A stretch of 64,000 nucleotides of DNA from Chelydra serpentina (Eukaryota > Chordata > Testudines > Chelydridae): positions 20,712,501-20,776,500 of the forward strand of contig JBAIAC010000007.1 in the NCBI GenBank assembly GCA_037349315.1, given 5' to 3'. A program made the position numbers and the translations under genes. The notes below the pieces were generated by a model. That model did not search any database, was not told the DNA's origin, and saw only the letters and a program-made list of their open reading frames with translations. Each line of letters starts with the position of its first letter. The first letter of the stretch is position 1. Positions 22,736-34,017 of this stretch are shown here, piece by piece.

Positions 22736-23248
22736 CTAAAACCTGTTAACTTATTGTGTGGGCTTAATATCTCTGAAGCAGTTCTCACAGTAATTGCTTT
22801 TGGCAATAATTTTTCCTTTCCTCTTGGCACTCATAACATGTAAGCTCAACAGTACCAAATCCTTTAAATACCATCCTGATACACTTAATTCTCATTTTGA
22901 AGACAAGATTCTAGGACATATATAGCCTGTCCATGGCTATTTCATGGCCATGAAAATATGGCTATTTCAAACACTGTGACACTTAGGCATTTCTCTAATA
23001 CAGTGTGTATTCACACTCAACAGTGATGTTATAGACCTTCAAAACATTTGCTAAAACCTTTTTGCCTGGGTAATCTAGAGTTTAGTTCCAGTTTACATGT
23101 TTATTTTAAAATGCAATTATCTTCCACATTGTGGTTTTACACTGGAATACCAAACCAGGAAAGCAAAAATCATATTCACAAATACTTGTTAAGCACAGTG
23201 CTTCAGTTTCTTTATAATTGTGACTTTATATAGTTCTTCTGTTTGTAG

Positions 23249-23390
23249 GCAGATGCCTCTAACCGACCATCTTCCCAAGGGCTAGTCCTTGCTGAAGCAC
23301 AACAAAAGATTTTACGGGATTTGATGAGTGATGCTATGGAGGAAATCGAGACCCATCAAGCTGCTTCCCCCATTAGGCCACAATCTAACG
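23249..23390 (+). CDS. ATG2B: ATG2B exon 18 of window
   Basis: The exon reads ADASNRPSSQGLVLAEAQQK, then ILRDLMSDAMEEIETHQ, ending QSN plus one base. The acceptor is tctgtttgtag and the donor is gtagaa. The middle is the conserved LRDLMSDAMEEI helix and the flanks are variable. Confidence 0.94.
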
Positions 23391-23478
23391 GTAGAAGAAG
23401 CCTAGAATCACATTGAACACTTCAAAATTTTCTGTCAGATTTCAGTCTTAATGCCAATATTGCAGATGTGGCAACTTA

Positions 23479-23781
23479 GGTCTGGTCTACGCTGGGGGTG
23501 GGAGGGGAGAGGTTTGATTTAAGTTACGCAACTTCAGCTACGTGAATAACGTAGCCTAAGTCGACGTACTTAGATCTACTCACCGTGGTGTCTTCACTGC
23601 AGTGAGTCGACTGCTGCCGCTCCCCTGTTGACTCTGCCTGCGCCTCTCGCAGCGGTGGAGTACCGGAGTCGATGGGAGAGCGCTTGGGGATCGAGTTATC
23701 GCATCTAGACTAGACGCGATAAATCGACCCCCGCTGGATCGATCACTGCCTGCCGATCCGGCAGATAGTATATACATACCC
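23479..23781. mobile_element. MITE, Harbinger-like, TTA duplication
   Basis: A 303-bp unit with related ends ggtctggtctacgct and, reverse complemented, gggtatgtatatact. It is flanked by TTA at 23476-23478 and 23782-23784, as in PIF/Harbinger elements. An internal hairpin, tatcgcatctaga / ctagacgcgata, lies at about 23697-23723. It has no coding capacity. Confidence 0.68.
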
Positions 23782-23987
23782 TTAAGATTAAATTCAGACA
23801 TATGTAATGGAGTAAGAGCAGGTAGTTAGAACAGTAGGCAACGATTTTAACCCTTTGGGACTCAGTGCATTAGAGGTCTGATAAGACATACTACATCAAG
23901 TAGGAAACCAGGAGCTCATTCATAGCAGTCGAGGCAGTCAAGGAGGATAGAGTAGTAGTATACAGTATCAAAGGAAGAACTTAGATC

Positions 23988-24664
23988 AGGCCTGCACAAC
24001 ATACGGTCCGCAGGCCACATGCAGCCCGTGCATGTTTACTGTGCGGCCCGCGGGGTGGTTGAGCGGATCAGCATGCCCCGCTCTCCCCCGGCTGGAGGAG
24101 CGCCAGCGGGGAGGGCGGTATGCCCCGCTCTCCCCCGGCCGAAGGAGCGCCACAGGGAGCGCGGCATGCCCCACTCTCCCCCGGCCGGAGGAGCGCTGGC
24201 GGGGAGCGTGGCATGCCCCGCTCTCCCCCGGCCGGAGGAGCGCCGGCGGGAAGGGCGGCATGCCCGCCCGCAGCCCCGCTCTCCCCCGGCCGGAGGAGCG
24301 GGTGGACAGTGGTGGAGGGGCCGAGGCGAGCGGGGGTGGGGGTGGGGTGATGGCCGAGTGGGCGGGCAGTGGTGGGGGGGGCAGGCAGGGTGAGCAGTGA
24401 GCCATCAGGGGTTCTAGGGGCGGGCATGGGGGTTTCTGGTAAGGGAGGGAGGAGGTGAAAGGAGGCGAGTGGTGGGTGGGGGACTGACTAGGAGGGATGC
24501 AGCAAGCCAGCGGGGGGCTAGGGGGTGAAGAGGGGTGTGATGGTGGGGCCGAGCCGGGAGGGGGCGGCGCTGGGGGTGTTACCGCGGAGCCGGAGGGTTT
24601 CGTCCCTCAGCTGTTACCTTTGGGGTAATATGGCCCTCGCCGCTTTACGAGTTGTGCAGGCCTG
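23988..24664. mobile_element. hAT MITE, 677 bp, GC-rich
   Basis: Terminal inverted repeats caggcctgcacaac and gttgtgcaggcctg. The exact 8-bp target duplication acttagat stands at 23980-23987 and 24665-24672. The interior is GC-rich with a tandem repeat (see 24071-24300). The overlapping long frames on both strands are by-products of GC richness and repeats. Confidence 0.85.
24071..24300. repeat. 47-bp tandem repeat inside the MITE
   Basis: gcatgccccgctctcccccg recurs at about 24071, 24118, 24164, 24211 and 24258, a period of about 47 bp, with small differences between units. Confidence 0.8.
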
Positions 24665-24691
24665 ACTTAGATTCAGGAGAGTGCTCTAGGG

Positions 24692-25093
24692 CAGAGCTTT
24701 CCAAACTGTGTGTCGCGACACGTTAGTGTGTTGGCACCAGTGTGCAGGTGTGTCGCGGGGCGGCAGGCGTGCTCCGCTCCCCGGCCGGGGTAGCGGGGCG
24801 GCAGGCGTGCTCCACTCCCCGGCCGGGGCGGCGGGGGAGCGGGGCAGCAGGCATGCCGCCCTCCCCCCTGGCGTTTTGGCAGGGCGGCGTTGTTGGGTGG
24901 GGGCGTGTTTCGGCCGGCGTTGGGGGCGGCACTTGGGGGAGTTTTTTGTTTGTTTTTTTTTGCTTGGGGTGGCCGGCCCTGGGTACTGCGCATGCACAGT
25001 ATGTGGAATTGATTCCGCATCACTTCCGGTGTGTCGCGAAATGATGCATGTCTAAAAAGTGTGTCACCAACATGAAAAGTTTGGAAAGCTCTG
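24692..25093. mobile_element. hAT MITE, 402 bp
   Basis: Terminal inverted repeats cagagctttccaaact and agtttggaaagctctg. The exact 8-bp target duplication ctctaggg stands at 24684-24691 and 25094-25101. It begins only 12 bp after the duplication of the preceding MITE. It has no coding capacity, and its GC-rich interior produces spurious frames. Confidence 0.87.
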
Positions 25094-25585
25094 CTCTAGG
25101 GAGAAACCATTAGAAGAAAGAACAAGGTAATTGATTATGTAGGAGGACTGTGGTTTTTTTTGCCATGGTAAGAACTAAATACCAATTTGAAATTGGTTAA
25201 AGATTTTGTATTGTAAGATGTGATGGGAAAGCTGAGAGACTATGTTCTCAAGTCTGTTGCTAAGGCATGAAAGATTAGACATTGATTGCTGTCGTGTCAA
25301 GGGTCTCATTTGATTATGAGATCTTTAACCAAGGTGAAATAAAATAAAATTAATAGTCTGCTGATGATCAGTGCTGTAATTGTTTTGAGTGTTAATAGTA
25401 GATTAATTTTAGAAAGATGGGTTTGTTTTATGCTAGAAATGTATTAGCCATATAATATGCATATTTTATTTCTGACTATTTTAACACTTAATTTTAGAAC
25501 TATTCTAAATATCACAATTTCAGTTATTTAATCTTGTGTGTATCTTATAAAGATATTTCCATTGACATGCCTTTTTTTATGTCAG

Positions 25586-25788
25586 GAATCTTGGATGAAA
25601 AATCTCAAACCCAGGAACCAGCTTGCTCAGATCTCTTCCTGTTTCCAGATGAAAGTGGGAACATCTCACAAGAGCCAAGTCCCACATACACTTCATTCAC
25701 TCACCACCTGATTAAAGAGGCGATGAGAGATATACCTTCTGAAAATGATGACTTCTGTATTCTTTTTGCCCCCAAAGCTGTTGTTTCT
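25586..25788 (+). CDS. ATG2B: ATG2B exon 19 of window, with candidate LIR motif
   Basis: The exon reads (G)ILDEKSQTQEPACSDLFLFP to FAPKAVVS, phase 1 to 0. The acceptor is tttatgtcag and the donor is gtaaga. It contains ENDDFCIL, an aromatic-x-x-hydrophobic core preceded by acidic residues. This fits the LC3-interacting region described for ATG2A/B. The assignment is by family knowledge plus the visible motif. Confidence 0.95.
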
Positions 25789-26780
25789 GTAAGAAGCTCC
25801 TAATATTAAGGAAATCTAGATGTAAAATAGATTGAGGAAAGTACGTTTGAGACCTGTCCCTTTAAATTTTGTAACTGTCTACCAACTGTCTGCTGACATT
25901 GATGGGTGGTCAGTAGGGGTACGGAGACAAGAATATTCCTTATATTTCATTATCATTGAAATGTTGCCATGTTGGAGGAAGTCCCACTATTCATATAAAA
26001 GATATGTAGCAATTTTTTGGAATAAACCTGAGAATTCACATCATGCATTGTTCCTCCCAGGAATGACAACAAATATACTAGAATATATATAAATGGTATA
26101 TGTCACTTAGTAGCAAATTTGCTTTTTTCCTGTGTTGGCATTTCAACAAATCTTTAATCATAACATGTAGTGTAGTTGAAAAGGCTTATAAGAAAAGTAC
26201 AGTACTTACCAAGATATTTTATCCTTGAAGCATTTGTCTTATATCCGTTTATCAGAAAATCCAAGTTTTAATTTTAAAATAATGCCAGCCTTTTTCCATT
26301 GCTGTTATAGACCTTATTACCAAACTTTGCACAAAAGTTTCTGTGAGTAAACAGCAACAGCATCAGCAAAAATATCACTTCTTAACTCCCAGTGTTTCAT
26401 TCACCACTGCACAAAAGATTTATAAGATAGAGCATTGACACTTAAAAAGTCTTCTCTTCCTTCATAGTATCACCACTAAACTATCACTGATCGATTTCCT
26501 TTATCTAGACAGACCAAAGTCAACTCTAGACTTCTGATATTGAGCCCCCCCATTCACTTGGCTAACCCTCAGAAATCCCATCTCCAGCAGTACTAGCATA
26601 ATAGTAGTACCTCCACACTATGTTTTAAGACTTAATTTTTCAGTTTGGATGAAGAGTCATTTTATTTCCTTTCCATTTCCAGTGTACTTAACCTGATATC
26701 TCCTAACTATGAGAGATGATCTCATTGGGGCAAACTTTCAAGAGAGAGCGTCCTGAGTCTAGAGGCCATGCAATCTTAAA

Positions 26781-26965
26781 ATTATAGAAATGTAGGACTA
26801 GAAGGGATTTCAAGAGGCCATGTAGTCCACCCCATCATCCCTCTGTGCTGAGGCAGGATTAAGTATACCTAGACCATCCCTGATTGGTGTTTTGTTTAAT
26901 CTGTTTTTAAAACCCCCCAAAGACATGGATTCCACAGCTTCCCTATTTAAGCTGTTATTACCAAA
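26781..26965 (-). mobile_element. CR1 LINE, old 3' fragment
   Basis: Contains ggactagaagggatttcaag, gaggcaggattaagtatacc and ccatccctgattgg, the minus-strand form of an older CR1 3' end related to the copy at 50393. It is strongly diverged and has no open frame. Confidence 0.65.
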
Positions 26966-27109
26966 ACAAGAACAGTTATTGGGGCTGTATTCCATTTTCT
27001 TCATAGTATGGCAGCAAAGAGGACACTGATCTGTTTTTATCTTGAAGAAATTAAACAACTGAATGAAGAAATTAAGAATTGCACTCACTTTCCATTGTAA
27101 CTTTCTTAG

Positions 27110-27336
27110 GAGAAAGAGGAGGAGCCAGTAGTGAAAATAATGGTTGATGATGCAATCCTGATAAAAGACAATCATTTCAGCCTGCCTGTAAAAAAGACAG
27201 ATATGAGCAAAGCCCCCCTACATTTTCCTATCCCTTTGGTTCGCTATGTTGTGAAGGAAATCTCTCTTATTTGGCACCTTTATGGAGGAAAGGATTTTGG
27301 GACTGCACCTACTACTTCTCCAGCTAAAAGTTTTAT
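27110..27336 (+). CDS. ATG2B: ATG2B exon 20 of window, presumed WIPI-binding segment
   Basis: The exon reads EKEEEPVVKIMVDDAILIKD, then NHFSLPVKKTD, then the conserved FPIPLVRYVVKEISLIWHLY and GGKDFG, ending SF plus two bases. The acceptor is ctttcttag and the donor is gtaagt at 27337. The family's WIPI4-contact motif YFS lies here. This copy has HFS. Confidence 0.95.
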
Positions 27337-27938
27337 GTAAGTGCTTTAGGTAACTAAGTATTTCTTTTTCAGATCCACACATTCTGCATTTGATTTCAAA
27401 ACGAAGAGTTAGATGAGCTTAATGTACTTTCTTTTTATAATGAATATCCTGTTCAATTTAATTCTGGAATGTATTTCTCCCACCCCTTGATCTGAATGAG
27501 TTCAAATTTGTTGACCTACAGGGTACATTGAAAGTCAAATGTATTCTCCCAAGCTTTCCCTGCTGGGAGTGGGTTTAATTGGGATGAGTGTGTTGAAGGT
27601 AGTTGTGAAGCATGGCGTCTGTTTTGAGGATATTAAAAAGGTTCTATATTTTGGATAACAATAGGAGTTATTTTATTAATGGTAATTCAGTGGAAACAGT
27701 GTATATGTTTTATAATATTTTGCAGTGCCTAAAGTTCTGCATAACTATTACTGTGAAAATGAGAGAAATATTTTTAGTTTACATTAATACAGCAGTTTTT
27801 CAGTGTTCATTTTCTTTTTTTGACCATAAAAATATTTAGTAAAACCCAATAAAATATGCATGCTTATGTGGTTCGAGATGGTATGAGCTGACTTTCAATT
27901 TAAACTTAGAAAAAATTCTCCTTTTCTCCCACTTCTAG

Positions 27939-28047
27939 TAGTCCTCATAGTTCTCCTTCTCACACACCAACAAGACATGGACGTAGTACGACATGTGGGG
28001 GAAGAGGAAGGAACCCAGACTTCTTAATGGAAATACAGTTAAGCAAG
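27939..28047 (+). CDS. ATG2B: ATG2B exon 21 of window, NAGNAG acceptor
   Basis: The exon reads (I)SPHSSPSHTPTRHGR, then FLMEIQLSK. The acceptor region is cttctagtag. The first AG preserves the Ser found in human ATG2B, while the second would drop it in frame. The donor is gtgaga. The start of the exon is a Ser/His/Pro-rich linker. Confidence 0.93.
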
Positions 28048-30108
28048 GTGAGAGAGTAACAGAAAAATCTGCAGACACAAGGGCATATATAATATATATT
28101 CTAAACACTTTATAAACCCTAATGATGAACTCTTGACTCTATGAAGCTGGAAGGCTTACCAGTAAAAATGAGCATTAATCTTACTTAAACGCAGAAGTCT
28201 ATTAACACAGTTATGCTGAGTGGTGGACTTAGAATTTCTTTACCAAATGAGCTTGCAGGGCTGCATGGTTGTCATAGTGCAACTTTGTTTGTTTAGCAAC
28301 CATATTTGAAACTAGGGAAGCTGAACAGTTATTAAAATATTTGCTTTTAGTCCTTAAAGTATTTTTATTTTGACAGAATCCTTTTTTCCCCACCACTTTT
28401 GCTATCCTTATCATGATAAAACTTTCCTTTCTGTTTACTCAAAATTGAAATTGCTATTATGAAGACATTGTTATAGACATTTCCCTCGGAATTAGCTCTG
28501 AGATGCCTGGGGTTACTCCGTAACTTGATATTTAGTAATATTTGGTCACCTCACAGCATCATTAACACCATTTGCCACAACAGTCTATTACTGCTATAAC
28601 CAAATTATGCTAATTTACATTTAATTTAGTTATTTTTAATGACATACTCAGCTTTCGGATGGAATTTAGAAAGGTTAGTGTGAGTCTATTAAAAATATTA
28701 TTAGCAAACAGCTACTGGTTAAGTAAGTTTAAAGTAAATGGATGGATATTTTTTTAAATAACCAGAACCATTTTTCATTTTTTCACTCTTACAATGTTTT
28801 GGAAAGTCTCTTGAGCGTAAAAGCTCTTATGTAAAACCAGATTACTTCTATCCTTCAAATTCCTTGTACATTTTGTATTGCTTAAAGTAATTCAGCCTAT
28901 TCACTGTTAATGTGAAGCAAAATGTGTGATGATTTTCTATTGTATCCTTTTCTAGAGACCTGTTGCCATGGTAAAAGGAGGGAAAAAGAAAAGTTAAAGA
29001 TTCCACATGAATATTTCATTGATTCTGCCAAAGTGTAATGGCTCCCTCTAGATTGTTGCGGATGCTTTATATATTAAAACTAACAGCATATTAAGGCTTT
29101 CCTGTCTCTTTAGTGCAGTGTAAGGAAATAAATCAATTGCTATAGGGTCATAGTGTGAAAAACATAAGGATTCTGAACAGTGCTCAAATGTCAGATGACC
29201 TGACTTAGAAGTTGACGATTTGCTGACATCTGCATGGCCAATATTCACAATATTATTATGAATGTCATGGATTGGAGACACTTTAAAATATTCTCACAAT
29301 CATGCTCTATCTGCAGGCAACCTCAGGAATTTGGGCTCAGCTGCCTGCAGTTTCCTTGCTGGTCACCAGAGGTCACTGTTCCATTCACTGTGCTTGCAGT
29401 CCTATTCTACACTAAATAGTAGAGAGGGGAGGTTGCAGGAGTGTGTAAGGGGGAAAGGAGGAGGATGACTTGAGGGTTAACGGAGCATAGGAGTGGAGGA
29501 GAGGAATAAGTGGGGGTTGCTGGAGAGAAGCACTGTGTGGAGCAGAGGCTGCCAGCAGGCAAGGGGGAAACAGGATTAGTGAAGTGGTGCAGGGGGATAA
29601 TGGCTGGAGTCATGGAGGGATTGGGTGTATGTAGACAAGGAAGTAAGAGATGAGAAAGTTGCTGGAAGAGTTTGACAGGGGATCAGGAGCATGAGTTTCC
29701 TGGTATGGGGCAGAAGCAGAACATCACTGGAGACCACATGGAGAACAAGCAGTCAGTGAGGGAAATGTCACCCTAGAACTGAGAGGAAAATAATAGTCTG
29801 TGGCAGGATGAATAGGTGGAAAACATCTCTTCTCCCTCCCTCTATTTTTGTGTTTGTATATTCCATTTGCTTCAGGTTGAATCTTCATCCTAAAACATGA
29901 ATGTGCAAAGCAGGGTCAGGAGGCTTTTCTGTTAAGAGTGTAGACATTAGACCCCCCAAGCCTCCATCATGTATTTATTTATTTTAAAATTTCATGATTG
30001 TAAAGCCCGATCCATGATTTTTAAAGTCCTAGATTTATCAGTACTGTTATGTTGTAAAGGCTTGTATGCATTGAACCTTAATGTCCTCTTTTGCCTTTCT
30101 GTTCCAAG
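28048..30108. other. 2-kb intron, nothing recognised
   Basis: Mostly AT-rich unique-looking sequence, with a G/A-rich stretch at about 29420-29800. No repeat family, RNA gene or coding signal was identified. Confidence 0.5.
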
Positions 30109-30303
30109 GTGAAATTCCAGCATGAGGTATACCCTCCAGAAGGGCCGGAATGCGAATCCAGTCTGTTGGAGCAGCCAGTGTCCCGGCAGGTTTTTATTGT
30201 TCAAGACCTTGAGATAAGAGATCGTTTGGCTACATCACAGATGAATAAATTTCTCTATCTCTACTGTAGTAAGGAGATGCCCAGAAAAGCACATTCTAAT
30301 ATG
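30109..30303 (+). CDS. ATG2B: ATG2B exon 22 of window
   Basis: The exon has 65 codons, VKFQHEVYPPEGPECESSLL to KEMPRKAHSNM. It contains VSRQVFIVQDLEIRDRLATS. The acceptor is tgttccaag and the donor is gtaagg. This begins the conserved ATG2 C-terminal region. Confidence 0.96.
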
Positions 30304-30929
30304 GTAAGGTTATGAAACGTATTCATAGCGTATTATAGTAACCAAACATTTTAATTGTGAGAATGGTTTGGGTTCCTTTGTATTACAGAAGAGCAAGTAT
30401 GAGATCATGGAATGTTGTAATAGCATAAGCTTTATGTCAATGTAGGCTATTTTCTTAATTTCTTGTGGGTAGAGTTTGGTATAAAAAGTCATCTCAAATA
30501 ATATTCTATCTATCCCATTTTTCAAGATTACAGCAATTTTAAAATAGATATAGCACACACAGGCTTACTTAAGTTGCACTGTGTCTTCAATTTTGAGTAT
30601 ACATCACCTTGTGTGTGTACACTTTGAATTTCAGCTGCGTATGGAGGCATGAACACCTAGTATATTCATGTCAGAGGCTTTGAAGACCTGTTTCATTTGT
30701 AGCTTTCCTTTTCCAGTGAACTTTCAGACATACATCAGTCCATGATAAGTTACTCATCCCATGTTAGCTATATACTTGGCAAATTGAGATATGTTACAAG
30801 GACAGAAGTTGTAATCATTTCAAAGTATGAATGAAAGGTGAACACTTTTCATTGGGGTCAGTGTTTTCAGTTTGGGTATTTGTATTTTTGACGTATTGAG
30901 TTTGTCTCTGTCTCATTCTTGTTCTGCAG

Positions 30930-31031
30930 CTAACAGTTAAAGCATTACATGTCCGTCCAGAGTCTGGCAGATCACCACAGGAATGTTGTTTACGTGTATC
31001 ACTAATGCCACTTCGCCTCAATATCGACCAG
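30930..31031 (+). CDS. ATG2B: ATG2B exon 23 of window
   Basis: The exon has 34 codons, LTVKALHVRPESGRSPQECC to PLRLNIDQ. The acceptor is gttctgcag and the donor is the weaker gttggt. The PLRLNIDQ end is the shared ATG2/VPS13 C-terminal signature. Confidence 0.95.
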
Positions 31032-32672
31032 GTTGGTGATGCTAGAGACACTGTCCATTAGATGAAGCATCATTGTGCCCTTTGGATACTGCCAATGTAC
31101 AATTTCTAAATGCTTGTTTGGAGAAATTTAGTATGCGTACTATTATAACCTTTACACTCATAACCTCCAAATACACATTTTATAGAATTCTTTTGTGGGT
31201 TTGATTGCCTTCTGTTATGTAACTTTGGATTCCCTGCAGCTATACATGTATCTCCTTGTACATTTGTCTATGTCCGTTTTATATGAAAAATCGCTTTTAA
31301 CAATTGAGCTTGTCTAGTGCTCATCCAACACAGTGACTAGACTTTTTAATGTAACAACTAGTAATATCTGCAGAAATGGCTATGCTCTCAACAAGTGAGA
31401 CTTCTGAAAAATTCAGTGATTTTTGAAACAGTGAATTTTTAAAGACCTGAGTACACTTATGCTTTGGCAACACTTGTATAGCTTTGTTATCCCAGTAAAT
31501 GATCATTGACTTGAAAGTAAGTCCAATAATGTTGAATTCTAATGTGAAGAAGAAGAGAAGTCAATAATATTTTAGTTAGAAGCACATGACATGGTGAGAC
31601 TGCTGTACCGCAAGCTCTTTGCCATTTGTTACCCTTTACAACTATTTGGAACATTAATGGCAGAGAGCACTGAGAAGAGATGGTAGAAATTAATTCTATC
31701 AGGATGTTTTTTATTAGTTAGGCAGGGTGTTTTTTATTTGTTTAGTATCCACTGTGTGTGAGGCCTCCCAAACCCAGAAGTTCTAAAAGTTTAAAAGTGT
31801 CATGACTTGGTTTTGATAGAAATGAGCAATATGGCTTTGAAATTCTCTTCTTGACTGATTTCTGCAGACTATGGAGGGGGAGAGTTTCAGAAGTACAAAT
31901 GACGTTTAGCTGTCTACCTTCCATTTGCTTTCAGGAGATGTTAAAACCCTAACTTACTGCCATTTGTGCCTCTTAAATTCTGCCCTGCCATAGTCTGTAA
32001 TAATTTCATGCTATATCCACCAAGAACAGAAATACAGCATGGAAGTGCTGCCATCTAGTAGCCAAGAAAATTCCCTATGTGAAACATTCCTATATCATAT
32101 TTTTAACTTTTCGCATGATGTCCACGTTTTCAGCCCCTGGAGAATGAAACACATTCTGCCATGTGTTCCCTGGAAGGAAGGGCTTCCACGTTGGCTTTGG
32201 GGCCCCCCAATAATGATCTCCTCAGCTCTTTAGTAGTTCAGTTCCAATGGATCCAAGCTAACAGGTTCCCCTCTAGCTATGCAGAAGAGGCCAAAGGAAA
32301 AGTAATGTAGTCCTAGACTGTATTCTGTGAGGGACCATGCATGTCCCCCACCCTCTGAAGGGTCCCAGGAAAGGGACTGAGACAGTACTGCAAAAGCAGC
32401 TGCCCCACATGTTGTGCAATCCGAGGGTGATTCCCACATTTCTGCCCATGGCTCTCCATTGCACAATATAGGCCAATGTATTGTTTGGTTTAGGTTGCAA
32501 CTGAAAAAAGGACTTGAACTCTGGATGCTAAAATGTATCCTCTTGTTCCTTTGACGGATGTGCAAGTCCTCACAGAAACATAACATCCAGGACTGTGGAT
32601 GGTTTCTTCAGAGAACTCTAGATTGAGGTGATTTGTTTCCTTTAACGTGATTGCATTATTTCTTTATTTTAG
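31032..32672. other. 1.6-kb intron, nothing recognised
   Basis: No mobile element, RNA gene or supported reading frame was recognised. Short frames near 32230-32590 on the minus strand have no visible homology. Confidence 0.5.
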
Positions 32673-32751
32673 GATGCCTTGTTTTTCCTAAAGGATTTTT
32701 TCACTAGCCTTTCTACAGACGTGGAAGTCTTAATGACTCCGGATCCAGAAG
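32673..32751 (+). CDS. ATG2B: ATG2B exon 24 of window
   Basis: The exon reads DALFFLKDFFTSLSTDVEVL to PDPE plus one base. DALFFLKDFF continues the ATG2/VPS13 signature of the previous exon. The acceptor is tttattttag and the donor is gtacta. The next intron carries two DIRS derivatives. Confidence 0.95.
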
Positions 32752-32817
32752 GTACTATCATTAGTATAGTAAGCTGGAAATACACACTATACCCCCTCTC
32801 CCTCTTTCTCTCTCTTT

Positions 32818-32852
32818 TGTTTGTGTGTGTGTGTGTGTGCACACGTGTGCGT
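32818..32852 (+). repeat. TG/CA microsatellite
   Basis: A run of TG dinucleotides passes into CACACGTGTGCG, in the intron 66 bp after ATG2B exon 24 of the window. Confidence 0.85.
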
Positions 32853-33021
32853 ACACTAATACATGTAATTTATTCTATTTTCTAAAGAACTATATTAGAC
32901 GTAATTTATTAAGCCTAAAGCTTTCAGAAGAGTTCTCTAATTTTGTAGTGTTCTTCGAGTAGATGCAGAGCTGTATTCCACTTAGGCTTATGCGTGCTTA
33001 GCGTGCTGGAGTTAGAGACGT

Positions 33022-33990
33022 TTGCCTACCAATACCCATAGAGGGTGGTGCTTGTGCCTCATGGGCTGTGGCCCCTCCCCTGGCTATATGAGCTGTTCTC
33101 CTCCATCAGTGCCGAGAAAGAGGTCTGATAAGAGCAATTGGGACTGCTCCAGGTTGCAGGACGATGCCTATGCTTCCCCCTCCCCCAGAAAAAGTGTGAA
33201 CCGAATTGGGACTGAATCCGGTGTGCAGGATGGTACGGGTACCTCTGGACCCTTCTCTCGTACTGAGTGGGAAGGGTGGAAACTCTGGTTCCAGCCTCCA
33301 TTGAGTCCAGTACTGATGATGGAGAGGCTGGTCCCAATTGTGTCCACGTCACTAGCGTACCAGGCAGCAACAGATCTCCTCTGTCTTTCAGTCCTGCCCT
33401 TACCATTGGCCAGAGGTGCGCCACCTATAGCCCCTCCGATGGAGCCAGCCGCTGAACCCTTGTGTCTGTTGGCACCACATCCAGTTGCTCCCCTCCCTGT
33501 AGTGGGGATGAAACCAGTACTGGAATCAGTACAAGGGACCTCAGCACCGGGACTCTTCAGCTCCCCTGCCTTCAACACCGCAAAGGCTCCGATGGTGGCT
33601 TTCATCACCCTTGACATCAATGCACTCAGGTGCTTCAGTACCGCTGTTTGTGCCAGGACTGATGCTGCCTGTGGCACTGGCATGCTCGGTACCAACGGGG
33701 CTGCCTTCATTGGGGGCACTGATTCATGCCTCGTTCTGGGCGATGGTTGAATTGGACCACCTATTGACTCTCTCGGGCATCGCTCCTCCCATATTCCCAA
33801 GATCACAGGACTCTTCTGATTCCAAGTCAGGATTGTCATTTTCCCACTCCACATCCCCTGACAAGCTCCGAGGGCCGCCAGTGGACCAGTATGGCTCCCA
33901 GGGTTGGCATGTACCCCAAAGCTGGGAAATAGGGCCCAGGCCCTATTGGCCACCAATGCCCTACCCATATCAGTGACCTCCTTGGCCATA
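33022..33990 (+). pseudogene. DIRS gag-like region (copy 2)
   Basis: The open stretch at 33022-33750 reads low-complexity Pro/Ala/Leu-rich sequence (for example PMEPAAEPLCLLAPHPVAPL), followed in another frame by PIFPRSQDSSDSKSGLSFSH and GPRPYWPPMPYPYQ at 33611-33976. This fits the poorly conserved middle of DIRS Gag. The assignment rests mainly on position between the terminal repeat and the recombinase. Confidence 0.5.
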
Positions 33991-34017
33991 AGAGCTGGAA
34001 ATAACAGAGCCCAGCAG

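Noticed and set aside
23986..24427. Five overlapping frames of 76-139 codons in the GC-rich MITE
   Set aside because: All fall within a nonautonomous transposon with a tandem repeat. Composition is Pro/Arg/Ala-rich with no homology.
24673..25055. Overlapping frames of 69-116 codons
   Set aside because: Within the second hAT MITE. By-products of GC-rich sequence.
33168..33989. 273-codon minus-strand frame
   Set aside because: Antisense to the DIRS gag-like region, in GC-rich sequence, with no domain.
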